Origin: M3007 sp032115775
GTDB lineage: Bacteria > Bacteroidota > Bacteroidia > Chitinophagales > Saprospiraceae
Assembly (NCBI GenBank): GCA_032115775.1
Contig: JAUMBL010000209.1
Location: 1-33,857, forward strand
Length of the DNA: 33,857 bases
Direction of reading: 5' to 3'
Under the pieces are notes generated by a model. The model had not been told where the DNA came from. It saw only the letters and a list, made by a program, of their open reading frames with translations, and did no database searches. The position numbers and the translations under genes were made by a program. Shown one piece after another: positions 23,111 through 30,669 of this stretch (within the stretch, counting starts at the first letter, position 1; the number at the start of each line of letters is the position of its first letter).

Positions 23111-24214
23111 TTACACATTAAACCGGAAGTGCATGATGTCCCCGTCGTGCACGACATATTCTTTTCCTTCCACCGACATTTTTCCGGATTCTTTCACCTT
23201 GGCTTCGGAGCCGAGCGCGACGAAATCGTTGTATTTAATCACTTCTGCGCGGATAAAGCCCCGTTCGAAGTCTGAGTGGATCACGCCGGCTGCTTCAGGT
23301 GCTTTGGCTCCCTGGCGAACCGTCCAGGCGCGCACTTCTTTCTCGCCGGCGGTGAAATAGGTAATCAGGTGCAGGAGTTTGTAGCAGGCGCGGATGAGTT
23401 TGCCGGCGCCCGACTCGTCCAGTCCCATCATATCCAAAAATTCCCGGCGTTCCGCTTCGGTTTCCATATCGGCAATTTGCGCTTCGATATTTGCACAGAG
23501 CATCAGCACTTCTGCATTTTCTCCTTCGACTGCTTTCAGCAAGGTGGCGGTGTGAGCGTTGCCGGAATTGACCGCGCTTTCGTCCACATTGCAGACGTAC
23601 AGCACCGGCTTGCCGGTCAGGAGGGAGAGTTCCTTCAGCAGTCGTTTGCCGTCCTCATCCATTTCCGGAATCAGTTGGCGTACCGGCTTTCCACTTTCCA
23701 GCTGCGCTTTGATTCGGTTGAGTATTTCCAGGTCGCGCAGTTCGTCCTTGTTGCCGGCTTTGGCGGCCCGGGAGGTTTTGTCAATGCGCTTTTCGAGCGT
23801 TTCGAGGTCTTTCAACGCCAGTTCATAATCAATGATTTCTTTGTCGCGCACTGGATTGACCGATCCGTCCACATGCACTACATTGTCGTCCTCGAAGCAG
23901 CGAATAACGTGCACGATAGCGTCCACCTCCCGGATGTTGGCGAGAAATTGATTGCCGAGCCCTTCGCCCTTGCTCGCCCCTTTGATCAAACCGGCGATGT
24001 CCACGATTTCGACCGTCGTGGGTACGACGCGCTGCGGATTGACCAGTTCCGCCAGTTTATCCAGCCGGGAATCCGGGACGGTAATCACCCCGACGTTTGG
24101 GTCTTTGGTGGCAAAAGGATAATTTGCCGCCAGCGCCTTGCCCCGCGTAAGTGCGTTAAAAGTAGTAGATTTGCCGACGTTGGGTAACCCGACGATGCCG
24201 CATTGGAGTGCCAT
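23111..24214 (-). CDS. ychF: YchF/OLA1-type ribosome-associated ATPase
   Basis: A 367-residue Obg-family P-loop protein that, unlike its relatives, prefers ATP; it binds ribosomes and acts in translation quality control and oxidative-stress response. G1 is GLPNVGKST at residues 8-16, the switch region contains NYPFATKDPNVG, G3 is VDIAGLIKGASKGEGLGNQFL near 72-92 (partly shown), and the G4 equivalent is NVDE near 210, the change from NKxD that goes with ATP preference. A helical domain follows, and the C-terminal TGS-like domain ends ...VVHDGDIMHFRFNV, which is the family terminus. The length is normal. The promoter box overlaps the start of the divergent phosphatase gene. Confidence 0.96.
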   Translation of the reverse strand: MALQCGIVGLPNVGKSTTFNALTRGKALAANYPFATKDPNVGVITVPDSRLDKLAELVNPQRVVPTTVEIVDIAGLIKGASKGEGLGNQFLANIREVDAIVHVIRCFEDDNVVHVDGSVNPVRDKEIIDYELALKDLETLEKRIDKTSRAAKAGNKDELRDLEILNRIKAQLESGKPVRQLIPEMDEDGKRLLKELSLLTGKPVLYVCNVDESAVNSGNAHTATLLKAVEGENAEVLMLCANIEAQIADMETEAERREFLDMMGLDESGAGKLIRACYKLLHLITYFTAGEKEVRAWTVRQGAKAPEAAGVIHSDFERGFIRAEVIKYNDFVALGSEAKVKESGKMSVEGKEYVVHDGDIMHFRFNV

Positions 24215-24280
24215 AAAAGAAAAGATGATGCTGCTTTAAGAAAAAATAAGGATTTTTGGGTGTTGATTTTAAAAAGCGCG

Positions 24281-24288
24281 CAAAGTTA
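24281..24288 (-). promoter_or_regulatory. -7 box TAACTTTG for ychF
   Basis: Exact TAnnTTTG on the minus strand, 66 bp upstream of the ychF ATG. A TTTT sequence lies 19 bp further upstream, near a -33 box, inside the first codons of the divergent gene. Confidence 0.5.
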
Positions 24289-24290
24289 GC

Positions 24291-24770
24291 ATGAATTCAA
24301 TGAATGGAAAAATGAAACCCGGATTATACGCCGTCTTTTTGCTGTTGATGTCGGCTTGCACAAGCAACCTGTACCTTGTCCGGCATACCGAACGGCTCGA
24401 TAATTCCCCCGCTTCGCCGCTTTCCGCGCAGGGAATTGCCCGCGCCGAAGCGCTGCGCGATACCCTGTTGAAAGAACAGATTGACCTGATTTACTGTTCA
24501 GTGTATGAGCGCACCCAACAGACTGCCGCGCCCCTCGCCCGCGCGATCGGGAAAACGCCGAGGCTGTACAGCCCCGACACGACCGGCGGACTGTTGCCGG
24601 TGCTGCGAAAGGTGAAAAATAAGAATGTCCTGGTCGTTGGACATTCTGATAATATTCCCTGGTTGATCCGGGAGCTTACCGGAGACAGCGTGCAGATCGC
24701 ACACGGCCGGTATGGAGATCTTTTTCAAGTTCAACTGCCGCGAAAGCGACTGATTCGACGTTATTTTTAG
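24291..24770 (+). CDS. histidine-phosphatase-family lipoprotein
   Basis: A 159-residue protein of the phosphoglycerate mutase/SixA branch of histidine phosphatases. A hydrophobic leader ends LLLMSAC with Cys23 as a likely lipidation site. The catalytic motif follows almost at once (LYLVRHTER, R31 and H32). Further conserved parts are YERTQQTA with the second arginine and VVGHSDN with the second catalytic histidine. The short form resembles SixA-type phosphatases; the substrate is unknown. Alternative starts are the ATGs at 24300 and 24312; the last gives MKPGLYAVFLLLMSAC, also a proper lipoprotein signal, and would free the ychF promoter region from coding sequence. Only 21 bp separate it from the next gene. 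Confidence 0.85.
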   Translation: MNSMNGKMKPGLYAVFLLLMSACTSNLYLVRHTERLDNSPASPLSAQGIARAEALRDTLLKEQIDLIYCSVYERTQQTAAPLARAIGKTPRLYSPDTTGGLLPVLRKVKNKNVLVVGHSDNIPWLIRELTGDSVQIAHGRYGDLFQVQLPRKRLIRRYF

Positions 24771-24791
24771 CCTGAAGTGGACGATTAATTG

Positions 24792-26507
24792 ATGTGGATT
24801 AAATTATTAGGTATCAACGCCTTGCTGCTGCTTTGTCTGTCATCGCAGGCGCTCCGGGGGCAATCCAGTACGTTTGACTCGGACAACGAGGGTTGGCGCA
24901 CAACCGGCGATCCCAGCACGGAAATTCCCGGCTGGGTGTCTATGGGCGGCAATCCCGGCGGTTATATTCGCGGCACCGACGCAGCCGTGGGCGGCATCTG
25001 GTATTTTCGCGCGCCGTTGAAGTTCACAGGCAACAAATGCGAGGCCTACGGACGATACCTGCGCTGGGATCAGACGATCAACGGCATTCCTAATCAGCAG
25101 GGGTCGGGCGGTAGTCCGGATCTGCTGCTGTTCGGCGCCGGATTGACGTTGGCGTATGACAATCCAGTAACGCCTGGAACTACCTGGACGCATTACGACG
25201 TCCTGCTCCGTGAAGACGCAGGCTGGCGGCTCAACGACAACAACGGCCCTGCACCCACCCAGGCGCAGTTTCGGGCTGTACTCGCGAATCTGAACGGGCT
25301 TCAAATTCGCGGGGAGTATATTACGGGAGACGACAACGGGTGTCTGGACAATTTTATCCTGGAAAATAATTTCCAGTATGCGCTCGATAGCGCCCAAATC
25401 AACGGTGATTTCTTCAACGACACGCTTTGCACTACCGAAGCGCCGCTTTGCGGGAATGCCGCCCTGCTTGTCACGGCAGAACGGGTGGATTCGATCGTCG
25501 TCCGACTACTTTTTCCGCAATCGGGTGGGGTGGAGTCCTTTTTTCTCGCCGGCGCCTTGCCCGCTGGGGTGGCGATCGCTTTTTCTTCGCCGGTTACTTT
25601 CACGCTGTTTAACCTCGGTCCCGCCGGGCCGGCTGATTTTATCCAGGCGCTGCAGCAGCTGCGCTACCAGGATGGCGGCCCCGCTCCGCCCCGCGGTACG
25701 CGCATTGTAAACATCGGCGTATTTACGGCCTGCGGCGATATGGGCGCTCGATTTGCCTATTTGCCCATTTTTCCGCCGGTGGACGCCGGCGGCGATGCGC
25801 AGATCGAATTGTGCCACAACGAACCGGGCGCGGTGGATTTATCAGATTTGCTCTCCGGCGATCAGACATACGACGCTTTTTGGCGCCCTGCGCTCCCGGC
25901 GCCCGGTCTGTTCGACGTACGACGCGATCCGCCCGGCGTCTACGCGTACATCATACCGCCGGTTGCCGCCTGTCCCGGTGACACCGCCGTGATCACCGTA
26001 TCCGTACGGGAAAATATCCGCCTCGGTACGGATTCCACCCTTTGTAAGGGCGATACCCTCCTGTTGTCCGTACCGGAAAATCTAACCCAGTGGCGCTGGA
26101 GCGATGGCAGCCGCTCTCGTCGCCTGCCCGTCGCGTTGCCCGGAACCTACTATCTGGAGGGCGCCGACGACCTGTGTATGTATGCTGATAGCGTGCGCAT
26201 CACCTTTTTTCAGTGCACCCCCTGTCCATTTTATGCCCCCAACGCGTTTTCTCCCAACGACGACGGCTGGAATGACGAATGGCAGTTGTTTCTTCCCTGT
26301 GATTACACCGAATTTCGCCTAGAAATCTTCGACCGTTGGGGCAACCTCGTTTTCGCCGCCGACCGACCCGATATTTCCTGGGACGGCCGTTATCAGGGCC
26401 GGCCTTTAGATCCCGGCGTGTACGTTTGGCAGATCGATTGGTCGGGTGAACTGCTCGGCCGGAATGAACGATCCGGTGCAAAGGGAGCAGTTGTTATTGT
26501 CCGGTAA
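24792..26507 (+). CDS. secreted protein with laminin-B-like domain and CHU_C sorting domain
   Basis: A 571-residue T9SS cargo. The start is the ATG 24792-24794 (MWIKLLGINALLLLCL), giving a signal peptide that ends near ALRGQ. Residues about 25-190 match the laminin B (domain IV) pattern: STFDSDNEGW, PGGYI, WYFRAPLKFTGN, DLLLFGAGLTLAY, TTWTHYDVLL and the closing LDNFILEN. The middle (about 200-390) is beta-rich and Pro/Gly-rich without a recognised family. The end, FYAPNAFSPNDDGWNDEW to the final strand, is the CHU_C/gliding-motility sorting domain used for export by the type IX system. Probably an extracellular carbohydrate- or matrix-binding protein (inference). It may be cotranscribed with the phosphatase. 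Confidence 0.88.
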   Translation: MWIKLLGINALLLLCLSSQALRGQSSTFDSDNEGWRTTGDPSTEIPGWVSMGGNPGGYIRGTDAAVGGIWYFRAPLKFTGNKCEAYGRYLRWDQTINGIPNQQGSGGSPDLLLFGAGLTLAYDNPVTPGTTWTHYDVLLREDAGWRLNDNNGPAPTQAQFRAVLANLNGLQIRGEYITGDDNGCLDNFILENNFQYALDSAQINGDFFNDTLCTTEAPLCGNAALLVTAERVDSIVVRLLFPQSGGVESFFLAGALPAGVAIAFSSPVTFTLFNLGPAGPADFIQALQQLRYQDGGPAPPRGTRIVNIGVFTACGDMGARFAYLPIFPPVDAGGDAQIELCHNEPGAVDLSDLLSGDQTYDAFWRPALPAPGLFDVRRDPPGVYAYIIPPVAACPGDTAVITVSVRENIRLGTDSTLCKGDTLLLSVPENLTQWRWSDGSRSRRLPVALPGTYYLEGADDLCMYADSVRITFFQCTPCPFYAPNAFSPNDDGWNDEWQLFLPCDYTEFRLEIFDRWGNLVFAADRPDISWDGRYQGRPLDPGVYVWQIDWSGELLGRNERSGAKGAVVIVR

Positions 26508-26622
26508 TCTGCAACCCGCAACCGCTCGCCCGTTTTAGTTGCATGTTTGCACTTTTCAATGAAAATAGTCCGCTTTGGCCTCCGTCGGCCGGTTGGATGG
26601 AACAGGAATGCTATCCTTGCGT

Positions 26623-26630
26623 TAACTTTG
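26623..26630 (+). promoter_or_regulatory. -7 box TAACTTTG for the sulfur gene cluster
   Basis: Exact TAnnTTTG, 27 bp upstream of the ATG of the persulfide dioxygenase fusion. It marks the probable start of the transcription unit running to the TsdA-like gene or beyond. Confidence 0.5.
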
Positions 26631-26660
26631 CATAACATTCAAAAAAAACTTTGTGTTATG
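26631..26660 (+). promoter_or_regulatory. inverted repeat CATAACA-N16-TGTTATG over the start site
   Basis: A perfect 7-bp inverted repeat starts directly after the -7 box and ends on the ATG of the first sulfur gene. It could be an operator for a repressor at the transcription start, or in RNA a weak hairpin hiding the start codon. No regulator gene is present in the window, and a 7-bp match can occur by chance. Confidence 0.3.
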
Positions 26661-28076
26661 ATATTAGAACAAATTTATACCGGTTGTTTGGCGCAGGGCG
26701 CCTACTACGTGGAGAGCGCCGGCGAGGCTGTCGTGATTGATCCGCTGCGCGAGGTAGCGCCTTATTTGGCGCGTGCAGAAAAAGGCGGCGCGAAGATTAA
26801 ATACGTGCTTGAAACGCACTTTCACGCCGATTTTGTCAGCGGCCACTTGGATTTGAGCAAAAAGACGGGCGCGCCGATCGTGTACGGCCCAAATGCGAAT
26901 CCGAACTTTGAAGCCTATATTGCCAAAGACGGCGAGGAATTGCAGGTGGGTAAGCTTAAAATCCGCGTGCTGCACACGCCCGGTCACACTATGGAAAGCA
27001 CCTGTTACCTCCTGATAGACGAGCAGGGCGTGGAAAAAGCGCTGTTTTCCGGCGATACCTTGTTCATCGGCGACGTTGGCCGGCCCGACCTCGCGCAAAA
27101 AGCCGCCAGTATGACCCAAGAGCAACTCGCGGAAACCCTGTACGATTCCCTCCGCCAAAAGGTGATGACCCTGCCTGATTCAGTGATTGTCTATCCCGCG
27201 CACGGCGCCGGTTCGGCCTGCGGAAAAAATATGAGCAAGGAAACTTTTGATACCCTGGGAAATCAAAAACGAGTAAACTATGCGCTGCGCGCAAATATGA
27301 CCAAAGCGGAGTTTGTCAAAGAAGTGACCACCGGACTCCTGCCCCCGCCGGCGTACTTCCCGCTCAATGTGGCCATGAACAAAATGGGATATGATTCTAT
27401 AGACGAAGTGATTAAACGCGGCACGCACGCTTTATCGCCCCGCGAATTTGAAGTCGCCGCGAATGAAACGGGCGCCCTGATTTTGGATACTCGCGCTCCC
27501 CAAACTTTTGCGAAAGGATTTGTGCCTAATTCTATTAATATCGGCATTGACGGCAGCTTCGCCCCCTGGGTCGGCGCTATGATTCCGGACGTAAAACAGG
27601 AATTGCTGATTGTGGCCGATGCCGGCCGCGAACAGGAGGTAGTCACCCGACTGGCGCGGGTAGGCTATGACTACTGCATCGGATACCTGAAAGGCGGTTT
27701 CGACGCCTGGAAAAGTGCCGGCCTGGAAACGGATGCCATCGAGTCTATCACCGTAGATCAACTGGCCGATATTCGCGCCGAGCATCCGGATGCCTTCATC
27801 CTAGACGTGCGGAAAAACAGCGAATACCTGTCTGAGCATTTGGACGGTGTTGAAAACGCGCCACTGGATTTTGTCAACGATTCGATGCTGAAAACGCCGA
27901 AAAACCAACCGGTGTATGTGCATTGCGCCGGCGGCTACCGCTCGATGATCTACGCCTCGATCCTCCGCGCCCGCGGCTATGACAATCTAATTGACGTGCA
28001 GGGGGGATTCAAAGCCTTGAAAGATAGCGGTAAGTTCAAGATTTCGGATTACGTTTGTCCCAGTACCTTGCTCTAA
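26658..28076 (+). CDS. CstB/Blh-type persulfide dioxygenase-rhodanese fusion
   Basis: A 472-residue three-domain protein. I use the ATG at 26658 (MILEQIYTG), not the upstream TTG, because the family begins there. The metallo-beta-lactamase-fold domain (1-250) has THFHADFVSGH (H54, H56, D58), HTPGHT (H110), FSGDTLF (D133) and YPAHGAGS (H182), the non-haem iron site of ETHE1-like persulfide dioxygenases. A first rhodanese domain (about 260-355) has VADAGRE where the catalytic cysteine should be, so it is a pseudo-rhodanese. The second (about 365-470) has HCAGGYRS with C423 and should be active. This order is that of CstB in Staphylococcus and Blh of bigR operons, which turn persulfides into sulfite and thiosulfate. 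It is cytoplasmic. It leads a tightly spaced cluster. Confidence 0.92.
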   Translation: MILEQIYTGCLAQGAYYVESAGEAVVIDPLREVAPYLARAEKGGAKIKYVLETHFHADFVSGHLDLSKKTGAPIVYGPNANPNFEAYIAKDGEELQVGKLKIRVLHTPGHTMESTCYLLIDEQGVEKALFSGDTLFIGDVGRPDLAQKAASMTQEQLAETLYDSLRQKVMTLPDSVIVYPAHGAGSACGKNMSKETFDTLGNQKRVNYALRANMTKAEFVKEVTTGLLPPPAYFPLNVAMNKMGYDSIDEVIKRGTHALSPREFEVAANETGALILDTRAPQTFAKGFVPNSINIGIDGSFAPWVGAMIPDVKQELLIVADAGREQEVVTRLARVGYDYCIGYLKGGFDAWKSAGLETDAIESITVDQLADIRAEHPDAFILDVRKNSEYLSEHLDGVENAPLDFVNDSMLKTPKNQPVYVHCAGGYRSMIYASILRARGYDNLIDVQGGFKALKDSGKFKISDYVCPSTLL

Positions 28077-28088
28077 ACGCTCAGAGAG

Positions 28089-29501
28089 ATGCGGATTGCT
28101 GTGGATTTTTTGAATAGCGCAATGGTAACGGCCATTGTCCTGAGCTTTCCATGGGTGTCAATGGCGCAGGTCGTTTCCGGAAATTTACCGAACGATACGG
28201 TGCGTACGCCGCTGGAGGCCTTTACAAAAGGCGTAACTCGATTGCAATTTCGCACCTTTTTTATGGCTACGGACAACGAAAAGGGCTTGAGCGATTACTA
28301 TGCCTGGGCAGGCGGCGGCAGTATCCATTACCATACGGCCTCGCTGTACGGGTTGCGTTTGGGGCTCGGCGGCATGTTTAATTACAACATCGCCTCCACT
28401 GATTTAAAACGGCCGGATCCAGTTACAAACGCACCCAACCGCTATGAAATCGGCCTTTTTGATGTCGCAAGCCCGGGAAATAAACGGGACTTGGATCGGC
28501 TGGAGGAACTCTGGCTGCAATACGAACGCAGAAAGTTTAAGGTGACGCTCGGAAAACAACTGCTGCAAACGCCGTTCATTAATTTTCAGGACGGCCGGAT
28601 GCGACCGACGGCGGTCGGCGGCATTTGGGCGGAATCCCATGCAGTCCGCCATACCAAACTGGAAGGCGGCTGGCTTTGGCAGATTTCTCCGCGGAGTACG
28701 GTGGACTGGTACCGTATCGGCGCGTCTATCGGACTGTATCCCAGAGGCCTGAACCCCGACGGCGCCGCCAGCGGATATCCGCAGAATCTGAAAAGTAAGG
28801 GCGTCGGATTGATCGGGCTGAAACGAACCTGGGGCGAGCGCGTGGAGTTGCAAGTGTGGAACCAGTATGTGGACAATATTTTCAATACGGTATTTTTGCA
28901 GGCAGATTTCAGTGTTCCCTTTAAAAAATCGAATAGGCTACGCCTGGGCTTCCAAGGCATAAGGCAGGATGCAGTCGCCGACGGCGGAAACCCGGATCAA
29001 CAGCGGACGTATTTCCCACGCGGAAGCCAGTCAAATGGATTCAGTGTCCAAACGGGCTGGGAAAGTCGGCAGTGGAGGACTTTGCTCGCTTACACGCGCA
29101 TTACCTCCGACGGGAGGTTCCTGAGTCCGCGTGAATGGGGGCGAGAGCCATTCTATACTTTTATGGCGCGCGAACGGATAGAAGGGGCAGGCAACTCGCA
29201 CGCAATTGTTGGGCGATTGCAGTGGCACTCACCTGCCAAAAGATGGCGCACCGAACTGGCATACGGGCATTTTTACCTGCCGGATATCAAGGATACGCGA
29301 CTTAACAAATACGCGTTCCCGGCATTTAATCAACTGAACGCAGACATCCGGTACGCCTTTGGCGGTTGGTTGAGCGGACTGAACGCCCAACTGCTCTTGG
29401 TGCGCAAGGGTCGCTTGGGCGAGGTGTACGGAAATCAACGTGCCGTGATAAACCGAGTGAACATGTGGCAATATAACCTGATCTTAAACTACAATCTTTA
29501 A
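28089..29501 (+). CDS. OprD-like outer-membrane porin
   Basis: A 470-residue barrel protein beginning 12 bp after the dioxygenase gene. A signal peptide ends near FPWVSMAQ (residue 27). The mature protein has alternating barrel strands and segments typical of the Bacteroidota OprD-family porins: LQFRTFFMATDN, YYAWAGGGSIHYHTASLYG, LGKQLLQTPFINFQDGRMRP and RFLSPREWGREPFYTFM. It ends in a terminal strand, LILNYNL. OprD-type porins pass small anionic or zwitterionic solutes. Its position between a persulfide dioxygenase and YeeE/YedE transporters suggests passage of thiosulfate, sulfite or tetrathionate (inference from context only). Confidence 0.85.
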   Translation: MRIAVDFLNSAMVTAIVLSFPWVSMAQVVSGNLPNDTVRTPLEAFTKGVTRLQFRTFFMATDNEKGLSDYYAWAGGGSIHYHTASLYGLRLGLGGMFNYNIASTDLKRPDPVTNAPNRYEIGLFDVASPGNKRDLDRLEELWLQYERRKFKVTLGKQLLQTPFINFQDGRMRPTAVGGIWAESHAVRHTKLEGGWLWQISPRSTVDWYRIGASIGLYPRGLNPDGAASGYPQNLKSKGVGLIGLKRTWGERVELQVWNQYVDNIFNTVFLQADFSVPFKKSNRLRLGFQGIRQDAVADGGNPDQQRTYFPRGSQSNGFSVQTGWESRQWRTLLAYTRITSDGRFLSPREWGREPFYTFMARERIEGAGNSHAIVGRLQWHSPAKRWRTELAYGHFYLPDIKDTRLNKYAFPAFNQLNADIRYAFGGWLSGLNAQLLLVRKGRLGEVYGNQRAVINRVNMWQYNLILNYNL

Positions 29502-29516
29502 CAAATTAACCCTGTC

Positions 29517-30077
29517 ATGGAATATTTAACACAACCCTGGCCTTGGTACGTCGCCGGCGTTTTTATCGGACTGACCGTACCTGCCCTGCTGATTATCGGC
29601 AACAAACACTTCGGTATCTCCTCCAGTATGCGCCATATTTGCGCTGCTTGCGTGCCGGCGGGTATTAAGTTTTTTAAGTACGACTGGAAGAAGGAAGCTT
29701 GGAATCTATTTTTCGTTTCGGGAGCGTTCCTGGGCGCTGTCGTCGCAAGCCTGTTTTTGGCCGATCCCAATCCGGTCGCTGTGCACCCAGATCTGGCCGC
29801 CGATCTCGCCAAAGTGGGGGTCACCGACTACAGCAAACTAGTTCCGGCAGATCTCTTTAGTTGGGAATCTTTAGCGACCCTCCGTGGTCTGCTGCTGATG
29901 GTACTTGGCGGATTTCTGGTAGGCTTTGGTACCCGATACGGCGGCGGCTGCACGTCCGGGCACGCCATTATGGGGCTCTCTACCCTTCAATGGCCGTCTT
30001 TGGTAGCCACGATCGCCTTCATGGCCGGTGGTTTCCTCGCGGCCAATCTGATTGTCCCCTCTATTCTTGCACTGTAA
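29517..30077 (+). CDS. YeeE/YedE-type sulfur transporter, half 1 (PmpA-like)
   Basis: A 186-residue inner-membrane protein with about four to five hydrophobic segments (about 10-28, 64-82, 122-140, 155-185). The diagnostic sequence is RYGGGCTSGHAIMG with C145, the family cysteine motif in the membrane. A second pair of cysteines, C42 and C45 (ICAACVPAG), lies at the end of a re-entrant-looking stretch. Full-length YeeE carries two such halves and takes up thiosulfate by passing it between cysteines; half-size pairs, as here and in bigR operons, are thought to do the same together. The start is 15 bp after the porin stop and the next half follows at 13 bp. Confidence 0.92.
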   Translation: MEYLTQPWPWYVAGVFIGLTVPALLIIGNKHFGISSSMRHICAACVPAGIKFFKYDWKKEAWNLFFVSGAFLGAVVASLFLADPNPVAVHPDLAADLAKVGVTDYSKLVPADLFSWESLATLRGLLLMVLGGFLVGFGTRYGGGCTSGHAIMGLSTLQWPSLVATIAFMAGGFLAANLIVPSILAL

Positions 30078-30090
30078 AACGAATATCGCC

Positions 30091-30624
30091 ATGTCCAATC
30101 TCAATCTAAACGCACAAGCAACCGACATTGCTCCGCTTGAGCCTAATACCGATTTTGAAGTACGTTCACTCGACGCGATGTGCGTCAATGAATCGGAAAT
30201 AAAGCACCCTTGGTGGTACAATTTCAAATACACGGCGGTCGGTCTAGTGTTCGGAATTGTATTCGTAAAGGCAGAGATAATTTCCTGGTTCCGGATCCAG
30301 GAGATGTTCCGCCTAGAATCCTTTCACATGTACGGTGTTATCGGCACGGCGGTGATCGTGGGGGCTATCTCTGTACAGATCATCAAACGTTTTAAAATAA
30401 AAACGATTTATGGGGAAAATATAGAATTTCATGATAAGTTTTTTAATAAAGGCAATATCTTCGGCGGGCTGATTTTTGGTCTTGGTTGGGCGCTGACCGG
30501 TGCTTGTCCGGGTCCGCTTTACAGTCAAATCGGTACCGGCGCCCTGGCTGTTTCCGTTACCCTGCTCAGCGCGATTGCAGGTACTTGGGTTTATGGATAT
30601 TTCAGAGAAAAATTACCGCATTAA
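30091..30624 (+). CDS. YeeE/YedE-type sulfur transporter, half 2 (PmpB-like)
   Basis: A 177-residue partner of the preceding gene. The start is the ATG 30091 (MSNLNLNAQA); a longer frame overlaps the upstream gene. After a polar N-terminal tail of about 40 residues come membrane segments at about 48-60, 80-98, 121-138 and 150-170. The diagnostic motif is WALTGACPGPLYSQIG with C139, the second half's membrane cysteine. A further cysteine, C31, lies in the tail. Together with half 1 it forms the complete two-cysteine pathway of the YeeE family. The tail is longer than I expect for PmpB proteins; its role is unknown. Confidence 0.92.
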   Translation: MSNLNLNAQATDIAPLEPNTDFEVRSLDAMCVNESEIKHPWWYNFKYTAVGLVFGIVFVKAEIISWFRIQEMFRLESFHMYGVIGTAVIVGAISVQIIKRFKIKTIYGENIEFHDKFFNKGNIFGGLIFGLGWALTGACPGPLYSQIGTGALAVSVTLLSAIAGTWVYGYFREKLPH

Positions 30625-30669
30625 AATGGTGCGGTAGGCATTTTAAATAACCTTTTTTCGTAGTCCGCC

